Part shown: positions 23,810 through 34,583 of the stretch, piece by piece
Numbering within the stretch: position 1 is the first letter of the stretch
Layout: every line of letters begins with the position of its first letter
Notes under the pieces: model-generated
What the model saw: only the letters and a program-made list of their open reading frames with translations
Database searches by the model: none
Told to the model about the DNA's origin: nothing
Translations under genes and position numbers: made by a program
DNA from: Jacaranda mimosifolia
Taxonomy: Eukaryota; Streptophyta; Magnoliopsida; Lamiales; Bignoniaceae
Length of the DNA: 64,000 nucleotides
NCBI GenBank assembly: GCA_018894105.1
Contig: CM032118.1
Location: 31,166,690 to 31,230,689 of the forward strand
Reading direction: 5' to 3'

Positions 23810-26063
23810 TGATGCAAATAAGATCTTGTATTAATCGTTTAGGGATACATGATGAAGTCACATATAACACTAGAATCCAATTATTAAAGCATAAAAATGC
23901 TAAAATAACTAGGCTACATATGAAGCCAATGATCTAAACATGCCATAACTTCAGATTTAGAAGGAGAATTACCTTGATTTTTAGAAAATCAAAGAAAAGT
24001 GAAGGAAGATCTCAACTCTTTGAAAACTGTCTTCCAGTCGCACAGCAGAATCCGAGCAACTTTTTCTCAACTAAACGAACTCCGATTTGAGTGAAATTTG
24101 TACCAAACGAACATCAACTCCTTGATGTATCTTCAGTGAAAAATTCAGCTCAAAATAGATCCAGCAAAACCTCCGAAGTCACTGCTCGAAACAGAGGATC
24201 TCCAAAGGTTAGCAATTCAATTATCTTGCCTCTAATCAAAATATCCACACACCAATTCACAATCCTTTTCTTCTCTATGGCAGCTAGAGAACAAAGAGAA
24301 GAAGAACTTGGATGGAGGTAGGAGAAGAAGAGAAGTGAAGTTTCAACACATGAGGCAACACTTGAAAATTTGGAGGGAAATTGAGAGAATCTAATTCTAG
24401 TTTGCAAATTCATGTGGCCGCCCCCCTTCACTCTCTATATCTATATATAGAGGGAGGCTAGTGTGATGCCATCACACCTTTCTCAAGGTAGCCGTCCACT
24501 TGCTCTTGCAAATTGGCATGTGAATTTTGAATTTTATGTGAATTTGAATTTCATTTGGAATTTTCATTTTATCTCATGAAGTGTCATCTAAATAAATTCT
24601 AATTCACACCATATGAACATTTCATTTGAATTTTTCTTCTAAAATTAATTATTCATTTTAATCAAATTAAACTCTTTAATTTAATTAATTAACTTTGACT
24701 TAATTTTTTAAGTGAATTTGCTTAACTCCTTAAGCAAGACATTGTTAACTTAGCTCCTTAAGTTAACTTGACCAATTCTCAGTCACGTGATACCAAATAA
24801 TTAACTCCTTAATTAGATGATCTTAATTTAACTCCTTAAATTAATTGAATCACTTTAACAATTAAATTGATCCAGCCAAAATGACATCAAGTTGTGTCAA
24901 TCGGTCAACATCCAAATTGATCATATGGAAAATTTTCTAACTCTTAGAAAATTTCCCTTTATCAAGTAGGATTTGCAATTGGCTATTGTGTGTGACCCTT
25001 TAGATTCTACTATTCATTGGACATATGCTCACAACTCTTTGTGAGTTTAGAATATCGAATATTCACTTTAGTTTAAACTCCTTTAAACTAATCGACTCAA
25101 TTCAATTAATCTCCATTAATTGAAGAGTATGTCCAACCTCAAGCCCATGGGCCCAACTAATTGGCCAAAATGAACACTTTTGGAGAACCATTCTAGCTCT
25201 ACGAGTACCATGCAAATATGGTCATTTTGTCTCCTATTTCCCAAAAGAGACATAGGGTAAGATATTTGTTGACTCCCTAGTAGTCTCGATTCTATATTTC
25301 TATTCCCAATATTCGATTCCCCTTTATAACCTCATATTTGGAAAACTCCTTTTCCAAATTGTCATACTACTTTGTGCAATGATTTCTTGGAATCGATTAT
25401 TATAGAATATATATGAGATGTACTCGCCCTTCACAACGACGAGGAGTCGGACCCCATCTTGAATCTCACAAACCTCCATGTCTAAGTAGCTCATGCCCAA
25501 TCTCCGTTCATACGACCCACTATGTGGCCAGGGAAGAGCCAAAGCATAAGGTCCTAAACACAAGGTTATGATGGATCCTCAAGTTAAAGGACTAATTATA
25601 TGCGCTAGCATAAGGTGAAGAATTTGTCAGTACCAACTTGCCTCTTCGGCTATCTAGTGGATTCTCCGGCAGGCCTTCAATGCCTTATTTTCTAATAAGC
25701 ACCCACTAACATGGACCCATATCTCATATAACATTGCTCATGAAACGAAGCAATATCCAACCCTTAGATTTATGCATTGTTAGTGCAAGTCTATCCGAAT
25801 CATAGATGCTCTGTCTCATAAGATCCTACGGCTTGAAAGATTTAAGATCACGACTGTCTAAAACTTATTTCATGATCACCACCCAGTGCGTGACTAAGTC
25901 CCATAATCTTGTGTGATCATTAGGGCTTCAAACAAATGCTAGTGAAGTAACTATAAGCATAAGATAAAGGTGGTCATTTAAAGAGTATCATTCAATCAAG
26001 ATTGTATCACAATTGAAATAGTTACATGCCAATCTAATTGGCTTGGGGAGCACTATTCCAACA
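23810..26063 (-). mobile_element. Candidate large solo LTR
   Basis: Read on the - strand, the segment begins TGTTGGAATAGTGC at 26063 and could end TTTGCATCA at 23810, the TG...CA form of an LTR. Inside is a TATA-like CTATATATAG (about 24438-24447), followed in the - direction by several hundred bases with no coding. The rest is non-coding, with repeated TTAACTCCTTAA-type words at 24660-24850. I found no matching target duplication (TATAG on the right, ATTAT on the left), so the left edge is a guess. No internal domain was seen on either side. Confidence 0.42.
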
Positions 26064-26312
26064 TATAGAGCCTGGAGCCTGGAGGTGTACTGGCTAATGA
26101 ATACATGCATGCGGAACGGATAGTCACTAATATATAAGTTCAAATATGTCAAAAAAATCTATAAAGTATAGTTAATTTAACTGTTAATTAGTGATAAAAT
26201 TTTTAATTTGTCAATCGACCCTCACTCTTCATTTTTTTTTTCTCACTTTGCATTCACATTTAAAGTTTCAGTTTTAGTTTCACTTCTCAATTTCACTAAA
26301 TATTCTAAATTG
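26064..26312. other. Short spacer
   Basis: AT-rich; nothing recognised between the candidate LTR and copia copy B. Confidence 0.6.
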
Positions 26313-26317
26313 CTACT

Positions 26318-27053
26318 TGTTGAAACCCAAGAAAATATATTATGAAAACTATGAAATAACAGTAAAGTAATTCAATAAAAACTGATAACAAGATTTAACT
26401 TGGCCCGGCGATATGCCTAATCCACCCGACAAAGAAAAGGATTTTATTAATTCCAAATCAATGTAACAAATATAACTTGAGTCCCACAAATCTCATGAGA
26501 ATATCCAACACCCTCGTTCTAAATTCTGTTATGAGAAAACTATCTCTAAAACAGTCTAGAAACCCTCATGTTGTGTCTGTCTTAATTGTCCCAGAAGAAA
26601 ATGCATATTTACACCCGTGAAAATGAAGTCCTAGGCCCGTGGGCTTGTGCTGCGCGTCAGGGAATGCATGACTTATGCCCTAACGTGCAAGACTTTGCTG
26701 CTGCCATGTTGTGCCATTTGTAACAGAACGATCTGCGCCAGAGCACATAAATCTTGCACCCTGGCATAATGTTACAGCTTGTTGTGTGCCTTGGCGTACG
26801 AAACTCACGCCAAGGTGCGTGGTGACAGATTGTGCCGTGCCTTGTGCCTTGGCACGCGACATGAGTTTTTCCTCCTGTTTCTGCCAGCTGCGCACCCAGG
26901 CATGCCTTACCTCACGCCTCGGCATGCGGCGTCTTGCCAACACGTGCAGAGGTGTGCTCTCACGCCCATTTTGACCACTTCGCTCCTCTCTGTTTCACTC
27001 TGGTCCTTCCGCTACTTGTCAATTTTACCCCAAAATTCAAGGCAAAATCAATA
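26318..27053 (-). repeat. 3' LTR of copia copy B
   Basis: 736 bp, matching 31037-31733. It has an extra segment of about 37 bp near 26765-26800 and a GC-rich middle at 26640-26960. Confidence 0.9.
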
Positions 27054-27200
27054 ATTCTCCACCTTTACTTGAAATTCACCATTCATCTTCTTTCTTCCTG
27101 CCCCCAAGAGGGCTTGTCATCTAAGTCTGCAAATGTTAAATTTGATTCCTGGAATGGTCTTAGTCAGCATATCTATCGATTGTCCTTCGTCCCAACCTTG

Positions 27201-27640
27201 TCAACCAAAATGACACCTTGAGACACCATATCTCAGACAAAGTAGTACCTCATTATTTATGTGTTTCGTTCTCTCATGAAATGAATGATTCTTTAACAAG
27301 TGTATCCCACTCTGACTATCACAAAGTACTTTAGTAATATCAAAAGTCATACTCATATCATCGATCAGCCCCTTTAGCCAAATGCCTTCCTTGATGCCTT
27401 CAGCCAAAGCCATGCACTCAGTTTCTATTGTGGACAATGCAATTGATGACTGCAAAGTTTCCTTCCAACTAACCGTACAACTTGATACACAAAATACATA
27501 GTTTATCATGAACTTTCTGCTGTCTAAATCTCCGGCATAATCTACATCCACATAGTCAATAATTCTAGCAATAGAATTTAATTGACTATACCTTAAACAT
27601 CTATTCGCAGAGCCTCTCAAATACCTTATGATCTATTTCA
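27201..27640 (-). pseudogene. Copia copy B RNase H
   Basis: The open frame at 27201-27620 reads DYVDVDYAGDLDSRK, then TVSWKETLQSSIALST, ECMALAEGIKEGIWLKGL, LCDSQSGIHL and HERTKHIN. These are the D, E and D-bearing blocks of the copia RNase H. The C-terminal HI..R.H block is damaged, unlike in copy A. Confidence 0.88.
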
Positions 27641-27649
27641 CAGCTTGCC

Positions 27650-28681
27650 AATGCGTCTTTCCTGGCTTGTGCATGTACCTGCTCAGAATACTGATTGCAT
27701 GTGAAATATCTAGCCTAGTGCACACAATAGCATACATCAAGCTACCCACTGCACTACCATAGGGCACATTAGACATGTGCTCCACATCCTCAGTACTTGA
27801 TGATAGATTTGATGAGAGCCTGAAATGGCGTACTAACTAGCTTGGACTTATCAATCCCAAATCGTTCAAGTACTTTCTCAATGTAATGTTATTGAGACAA
27901 GTACAACAATCCTGCGTGTCTGTCCCGGATGATCTCCATGCCCAATATCTTCTTTGCACTGCACAAATCCTTCATCTCAAATTCTTCACTTAATTAGCTT
28001 TTAAATTGTTGATATCAGATATGTTTCTAGAGGCAACCAAAATATCATCAATATACAACAGCAAATGTACGAGAAGGCTATCACTATATTTTTTATAATA
28101 TATATGCACCAATCGTAAATGCTTCTAGTGTATCCTATATTGATAATAAAAGTATCAAACCTTTGTACTTGTTTGGGAGACTACTTCAAGCCATATAAAG
28201 ACCTCTTCAAGAGACATGCTTGATTTTCTTTCCCGAAAACAACGAATCCCTCTAGTTGGCTCATGTAAATTTGTTCCTCCAACTTACCATGTAAAAACGC
28301 TGTTTTCACATCCATCTGCCCAAGCTCCATATCAAACAGAGCCACCATGGCAAGTAAAACACAAATGGAGGTGTGTTTTACGACCGGAGAGAACACCTCA
28401 TGAAAGTCAACTCCCTCTCTCTGAGTAAAACCTTTAGCAACCAATCGTGCCTTATATCTAGCATCTTCAACCCCGGGAATCCCTTCTTTTTCTTGTAGAT
28501 CCATTTGTAGCCTACAATCTTTTGCCACTTTAGATACATCAACTAGCTCCCATATGCTATTCTTGTGTAGAGACTTCATCTCTTCACTCATAATTGCTGC
28601 CCATTTATCAGAATCTGGTTGGGAAATGGCCTCCTCGTATGTGATTGGATCATCACCCACAAACTCCTCGGCTGAACTCAA
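27650..28681 (-). pseudogene. Copia copy B reverse transcriptase
   Basis: The frame 28181-28681 starts EEFVGDDPITYEEAI and runs through WAAIMSEEMKSLHKNSIWELV, YKARLVAKGFTQREGVDFHE and FDMELGQMDVKTAFLHG to LLKRSLYGLK, where it stops. The active-site motif YIDDILVAS is read further on, near 28030-28060, in a separate stretch. Copy A has YVDDMLIAS at the same place. Confidence 0.9.
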
Positions 28682-28827
28682 AGTATAAGCAACTAGATCT
28701 TAATATGCAAACTGCTGTAGTGGTTTGATCTGCCTTCTCTCTCTATCGTAAGCCAAACGATAGTTCTGTAGTGAATTATTTTCCTACTATTGATTAGGTG
28801 ATAATGAATTTTCATCAGTTTCATCTA

Positions 28828-29900
28828 TCACCTTATGTTTCCCCTTGAAACTTGTGGAGTATCAATTTCAATCTCCACCTTCTCCTTAACGCCCTGATGA
28901 CTACTTTCAGGCTGGTCCATCTTTTTTATCATAGCAGACTCATCAAAAGTTACGTCCTTGCTGATAATTATTTTAGAGCCCTTGTCATCATTACACCACA
29001 AACGATAAACCCTGACTCCATCTGCATAGCCTAGAAATATACACTTCCTAGCCCTTGGGTCAAGCTTTCCACCCCAGACATGAGCATAGGTTGGGCACCC
29101 AAATACTCTCAGATTTGAGTAATTAACAGAAGAACCGGACCAAACTTCTATTGGTATCTTGCAGTCCAAAACTGTCGATGGTAACGTATTCACCAAATAA
29201 CAAGCAATGTTAATCACTTCTACCAAAAAATTCTTGGACAATTCAGTGTTTAAGAGCATGCATCTAGCGCTTTCCAAGATAGTCCTATTTATCTGTTCTG
29301 CAACTCCATTCTACTGTCATGTATGTACAATTGTGTGATGCCTCATAATTCCTTCCTTATCATAGAATTCTTGAAATTTCTTATTGCAGAACTCCAATCC
29401 GTTATCAGTCCTCAAGCGTTTTATCTCATTTTCTATCTGCTTCTCGATTAAAGTTTTCCATTGATTGAAGTTGACAAACACCTCATCCTTATGCTTTAGC
29501 ATGTACACCCATACTCTTCGTGAGAAGTCATTAATAAATGTCAGCATGTACCTGTCACCTCCCTTTGAAGGAACCTGAGAAGGCTCCCAAAGATATGAGT
29601 GAAAGTAATTCAAGGTGCCCTTGGTCCTGTGAATTGTAATACCGAATTTCACCCTATGTTGCTTGCCAAGCACATACTGCTCGTAGAAATCCAACTCTCC
29701 AGTCTTCTCTTCACAAAACAAGCCTCGTTTACTCAATTCTGACATCCCCTTCTCACTCATATGCCCAAGTCGCATATGCCACAATCTCATAATATCATTG
29801 ACTAATGAAGAAACCGTTGTAGTACCAGAAACTATGCTGCCGTGCAATATGTAAAGGCCATTTCGCTTGTCTCCCTTCATGATAAGTAGTGCGCATTTGG
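28828..29900 (-). pseudogene. Copia copy B integrase
   Basis: The frame 29317-29880 opens LYILHGSIVSGTTT, followed by the pre-integrase HMRLGHMSEKGMSEL. It continues with the catalytic core pieces YMLTFINDFSRRVWVY and TDNGLEFCNKKF. The frame ends at a stop at HTIVHT, just before the expected PQQNG..ER block. Sequence resumes in the frame at 28828-29277 (ESARCMLLNTELSK, then PSTVLDCKIPIEVW and VFGCPTYAHV), the usual C-terminal half. The glutamate-bearing segment is interrupted. Confidence 0.88.
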
Positions 29901-30180
29901 AAACCCACAGAACTCCATCTCGAACTCTATACTCACAACCATTCTTGTCCAGACTGCGCAGTGAAAATCAGTTTTGAGATCTAGAACATGACAATATCTA
30001 TTAAAGTCCTTACTATGCCATCGTGCATTCTGATACAAACTGAGCTAATTCCTACAACCTTGCAAGAAGTATCATTTCCCATAAGCACTTTACCACCATT
30101 ATATTTATGATACATGGTAAACTAATCTTCTCGTGGGAACATGTGGTAGGAACAGCCACTATCCAAAATCCACTCAGAGC

Positions 30181-31010
30181 TTAGTAAACTTTCGGTAACG
30201 TTGAGAACAAGCCCACCATCAGACTATCCTCAACAATTCCTGCGACATCATCCCATTTCTGATCAGAAGTTTCACCTGCATCCTTCGCCTTTCCTCGTTT
30301 TAGACAATTCTGTTTCCAGTGCCCCTTTCCACTGCACTTAAAACACTTGTCGTCGGTTTGAGACTTCAATCGGCCTCTACTCCTTCCCCTTTCTCTTGGT
30401 CTCCCTTTCGTCACCAATCCTTCCCCACTTTCACCATCATTGTTGCCTAGGACATGTTTTCTCAATTCGTTGGAATTCAATGAGGCCTTCACATGCTCCA
30501 TTGAATTATATCTCTCCCGTACAGCAAAGTAGTAACCAAGTACTCAAAGGACTTGGGCAGAGAACACAAAAGAATTAACGCTTAATCTTCATCTTCAATT
30601 TTAACATCTATACTAGCGAGATCCAGAATCACCTTATTGAAATAATCTGTTGAATAATAGATGTACCTTCCTTCATCCTCAATGTGTATAATCATTATTT
30701 TAAGTACAGCCGATTTGTCAGGAACTTTGTCATATAGAGACGCTCCAGCTTCTTCCATAAATTTGCTGGCGTACTTTTTGTGGCGATCTCTCTCAGTACG
30801 TTATCTGCCGATGATAGCACTAGAGTTTCGTAAGCCTTCACCATAAACTCATCTTTTTCCTCGTTTGTCAGAGTTTATGGCAAAAAATATCTGCCCTTTA
30901 ATGCTCTCTATAAACCTTGTTGACACAGGAGGGCGTGCATCTTCATCTTCCACAACCCAAAGTTGTTCTTTCCATCGAATTTCTCTACCTCATACTTCAT
31001 GGCTAACATC
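30181..31010 (-). pseudogene. Copia copy B gag with zinc knuckle
   Basis: The - strand from about 31010 reads MKYEVEKFDGKNNF, typical of the N-terminus of plant copia Gag. The frame at 30181-30501 carries the zinc knuckle CFKCSGKGHWKQNC (C-X2-C-X4-H-X4-C), intact at about 30305-30346, within a basic Arg/Lys-rich stretch. Stops occur between these parts. Confidence 0.86.
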
Positions 31011-31018
31011 TGATCCAA

Positions 31019-31036
31019 CCTGCTCTGATACTAATT
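31019..31036 (-). other. Primer-binding site for initiator tRNA-Met, copy B
   Basis: Next to the 5' LTR the - strand reads AATTAGTATCAGAGCAGG. TATCAGAGC is the core of the site complementary to the 3' end of initiator tRNA-Met used by most plant copia elements. The first bases are degraded (TTAG for TTGG). Confidence 0.78.
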
Positions 31037-31733
31037 TGTTGAAACCCAAAAAGATCTATTATGAAAATTATGAAATAACAGTAAAGTAATTCAATGAAAA
31101 CTGACAACAAGATTTAATATGGTTCGGCGATATGCCTAATTCACCCGAGAAAGAAAATGATTTTATTGATTCCAAATCAATGTAACAAATACAACTTGAG
31201 TCCCACAAATTTCACAAAAACACCTAACACCCTCGTTCTAAACTATGTTATGAGAAAACTATCTCTAAAATAGTCTAGAAGCCCTCGTGTTATGTTTGTC
31301 TCAAAGGTCCCAGAAGAAAATGCGTATTTATACTTGAAAAAATGAAGTCCTAGGCCCGTGGGCTTGCACCGCGGGCTGGGGCGCGCATGACTTGCACCCC
31401 GGCGCGCAAGACTCTGCTGCTGCCATGTTGTGCCACTTGTGACAAAACGGTCCGTGCCTAGACGCACAAATCTTGCGCCCTAGCGTGCAGAACTCACGCC
31501 ATGGTGTGTGGTGAGAGATTGTGTCGCGCTAGGGCGTGGCCTGCTTGTACCCACGCCCTGGCAAGCGACGTTTGTTTTTCCCCCCTGTTTCTGCCAATTG
31601 CGCGCCTAAGCGTGCCTTGCCTTGCGCCCTGACGCACGGCATCCTATCAGCACGTGCTGGGATGTGCACTGCTCCACTCTATTTCTCTTCCTTTCTTGTC
31701 AATTTTATCCCATATTTCAAGACAAAATCAACA
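31037..31733 (-). repeat. 5' LTR of copia copy B
   Basis: 697 bp, starting (on the - strand) TGTTGATTTTG and ending TTTCAACA next to the primer-binding site. Frames inside the GC-rich part are not genes. Confidence 0.9.
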
Positions 31734-31738
31734 CTACC

Positions 31739-32017
31739 ATAGAAAAACAAAAACCTCACTAATTTCATTTTTTTCAATATCACAACTTTTTCCCCCCAAT
31801 TTTTTCTCCATTTCTCTGTTTCTTTTTTCTTCTCACATAGACGAATCCTCTCACCATTGCAACTCTCTACTCTCCACTTTTGCATTATCAAACATCTAGA
31901 GAAAATCATCAATTTTCTACTGTTTGGCCTGCCGCCTTCCTCATCAGTCAATCGAAATTGTAATTCTGTCTATTAGTCAGTATAGCCCATTCATTTCACT
32001 TGCTCAATTCCTAATCC
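31739..32017. other. Spacer beside copia copy B
   Basis: T/C-rich DNA; nothing recognised. Confidence 0.5.
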
Positions 32018-32400
32018 TGAAAGGTATTTTTGTTATTAACTTTAATTTGAGATTTTTCGCACTTGAAGGATATTGTTTGTACATCTTTTTTATTTAATAG
32101 TTGTTGTAGGCTATTTGCGCTCAGAAAATTAAAATTTTGAAAGCTATTTTGTTATAAGTTTAGTGCTTGAAAGATGTTATTTGTACTTTTCTTTTTGCAT
32201 TAACGCTTGTTGCTAGGTTTGCCCCCAAAAAATTCAAAATTTGAAAGTTTTTCTTGTAATCAATGCCAATTTGAATTTATCAAATTTCAAAAATATTATT
32301 TTTACTTCACTTTTTAGGTAGAATACTTGTTATGTTGCTTCATTTGTGCCCAAGAAATTCAAAATTTGGAAGTATTTTTTTATTATTGTTATTATTAAAT
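32018..32400 (+). repeat. Diverged tandem repeat, about 104-124 bp units
   Basis: Three units begin at 32018, 32138 and 32242 with TGAAAG(G/C/T). Each ends with a (AAG/AAA)AAATT(C/A)AAAATTT block, and a fourth partial unit begins at 32366 (TGGAAG). Shared internal words include TTATTTGTAC/ATTGTTTGTAC and CTTGTTG. Confidence 0.72.
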
Positions 32401-33679
32401 AAAATGCGAGATTCTTCATGCTTCTAGTTTAATTTATTTTTAGTTTAGTATTTATTGTCAATTCAATATGTATTTAATTTTTAATTAGTATGAAAAATTT
32501 CAAGTACGACAAACATTAGATTTATTGTGAAATAATTTTAGGCCTATGTTGATCCATGTTTTGTTAATTTTCTGTTATTGATTGACAGTTATATAAAGCC
32601 TTGTATTATTTGCATATAAATACAATCAGTTTTGTCTGAACATACAATCTAGTACTAAAATTCGATAGAATAAATTTAATTTATGATTCATATTTTTTCA
32701 TAGTAAAATAATTTAAAGTCCTCTCTCGAACTTATATAATTTAAAGTATACTGTATATAATACTATTTTATAATCGTATATTCTACAATTAGCTTTTCCT
32801 TTAAATTATCTAATGAAAAATTCTTAAGAATTTTAACATAATCGAATAGAAATAAGAATGTATATATATATAAACACATATTAACATTGTATTGAAAAGT
32901 TATATGTAGTATACTTTCACCTTAAAATTTTCTTCATTTTCATTATTTGTTTTTTTTAATGGAAATGGGCGAAAGTTAATTTGGACGGAGACTTGTAGCA
33001 TTTTCCACTAAAAACAATCAATAAGTGAGTGCACATCACCAATTCTTCCTCCACATGTATAAGAATTTCCAGACTGCATTGTCATTTTCTTGTCATGTAA
33101 TATCTTTTGCCAAATATATATTTTCCAATTATATTAGAACTAAATTTTGTAATATTTAGAAATGCTATGCTTAATTTGTTAGACAACATTTTAGAAGACA
33201 TAAATGGAAGCAGGCTAAATTACAACCAAGATGCATTTTTGCGTGAAAATAAGTGTGAAATTCAGAAAATTTAATCAGTAACTATATGGGTGGTTAAGAA
33301 TATATATTTTCTAAATATTTATTGAGGACTAGTTAATAATGTTTAAAGAATGTTGGAGCTCTTCTATATATATATATATATATATATCTTAAAAAAACAA
33401 ACATTTTAAATTTAATTCATGTGCTTAATAGAAGTTATTTTATAACTCATATAAGAAACAGATTATGATAAGACTTTTAGTCTTAACCTTCAAAGTTGGC
33501 TTAACAGCGTGTTGTGTTGGTGAAGTGTGAAAATAGCTGCAATGACATACATTGGATTCATCCAAAAGTATATATGGTAATGGGTGTGAGGTCGGAATAG
33601 AAAGACGAAGAAGCTCCTCATCTTCTTCTGGGAATAAATGTTGATATGGTGGTGTACACTGTACTAACTAACTAACTAA
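32401..33679. other. AT-rich spacer
   Basis: No gene seen. There are TA microsatellites at about 32860-32872 and 33365-33388. This is the 3' flank of the gene at 33680. Confidence 0.6.
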
Positions 33680-33684
33680 CTAAC
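33661..33684. repeat. (TTAG)n microsatellite overlapping a stop codon
   Basis: On the - strand the last codon GGT is followed by about five TTAG units. The TAG stop of the upstream gene (33680-33682) belongs to the first unit. Confidence 0.85.
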
Positions 33685-34583
33685 CAGTAAAGAATCTGCT
33701 CCATGACTGCCATGGCAAAAACCCACCTGCAAAGTGCAGAGTGCAAACCCTCCCAATAAATTAATTATTATTCTCATTAAAGAAGAGAAGAGAAAATAAA
33801 TCAAGTAATTAACAAGAGGTACGTACTCTAGCACTAGCACTAGCAACTAGCAACTAGCAAGCAACCACATATTATTATAATTTTATATATATATGCATCA
33901 AGTATATATCATACCACAGCCATGGCATCGAAAGTAGTACTTTTTGTCCCTCAATACAAGCCCGGACCCTTTACACACCTTACACTTCCTCTGCGCCACC
34001 TGCATCCACCCAAAAACACAAAGGCTGCCTCCAATTTAGCTGCGATGATAAAAGCATATAAACACATTTGGACTTGGTGTCCAACTATTCTTAAAAGTAC
34101 TGAGTTGAGTTAGTTAAACTTAACATAAACGTACAATTCTCTTGCTGAACTCAATTCCAGCCACCACAAAAGGAGCAACACCAGCTGCATGCACGGATTC
34201 AAATTGATCAGCTCTAATTAATTGGCTCAAGGAAATCATGCTGCATTTACGTACCTACCTTAATTAATTATTTATATATATATATATATATATATAATTA
34301 CGTCTTAATTACATAAGTAATTACCTAAAGCGCCGATCGCAATTTGCCAAGTGATTTCAGCATGAGCCGGGTCTGAAGCAATGGCAGAAATGGCGTATAC
34401 AGCAGTTAGTCTTCTTGAAGTCGATGATGGGTTGTTTCTGTTGAGTAAAATGGGTGGTGGTTTGTTTCCGGTAGAGAGACTTTGATGATTTATGACGAGG
34501 GCTGGGTTTGAAGGATGTTTTAAGCGAGAGATTACTTGAAGAGATGATGACGACATGATTGGAACAGCAGCAGCAGCATCCAT
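33680..34583 (-). CDS. Small plastid-targeted membrane protein with CxxC-X15-CxxC motif, four exons
   Basis: Exons on the - strand are 34583-34325, 34184-34135, 33999-33915 and 33726-33680. All introns are GT-AG, and phases close exactly to 441 nt, 146 residues. Residues 1-70 are rich in Ser, Pro, Thr and Asn and poor in acids, like a chloroplast transit peptide. Residues about 78-98 (ITWQIAIGALAGVAPFVVAG) form one hydrophobic segment. Then come EFSKRIVAQRKC and two CxxC pairs (C109/C112 and C128/C131), similar to a zinc ribbon or one unit of a DnaJ cysteine-rich domain. The end, GGFLPWQSWSRFF, is aromatic and, from memory, well conserved in a family of uncharacterised plastid proteins. Role inferred only: a thylakoid or envelope protein with a metal-binding or thiol motif. 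Exons 2-4 are tiny and easily missed by gene finders. Confidence 0.87.

Larger units (their letters stand above)
26318..31733 (-). mobile_element. Full-length Ty1/copia retrotransposon, copy B
   Basis: The element is complete from end to end (5416 bp) with both LTRs, a primer-binding site and polypurine tract. Termini are TGTTGA...TCAACA. It is flanked by CTACT (26313-26317) and CTACC (31734-31738), a 5-bp target duplication with one change. Order on the - strand is 5' LTR (31733-31037), gag, integrase, reverse transcriptase, RNase H, 3' LTR (27053-26318). Coding frames are broken, so it cannot move by itself. Copy A at 1-5434 is the same family in the opposite orientation. The LTRs differ by many substitutions and a roughly 37-bp indel, so the insertion is old. 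Confidence 0.94.

Noticed and set aside
26680..27221. Frames of 87-95 codons on both strands
   Set aside because: Same GC-rich LTR region in copy B; no protein features.
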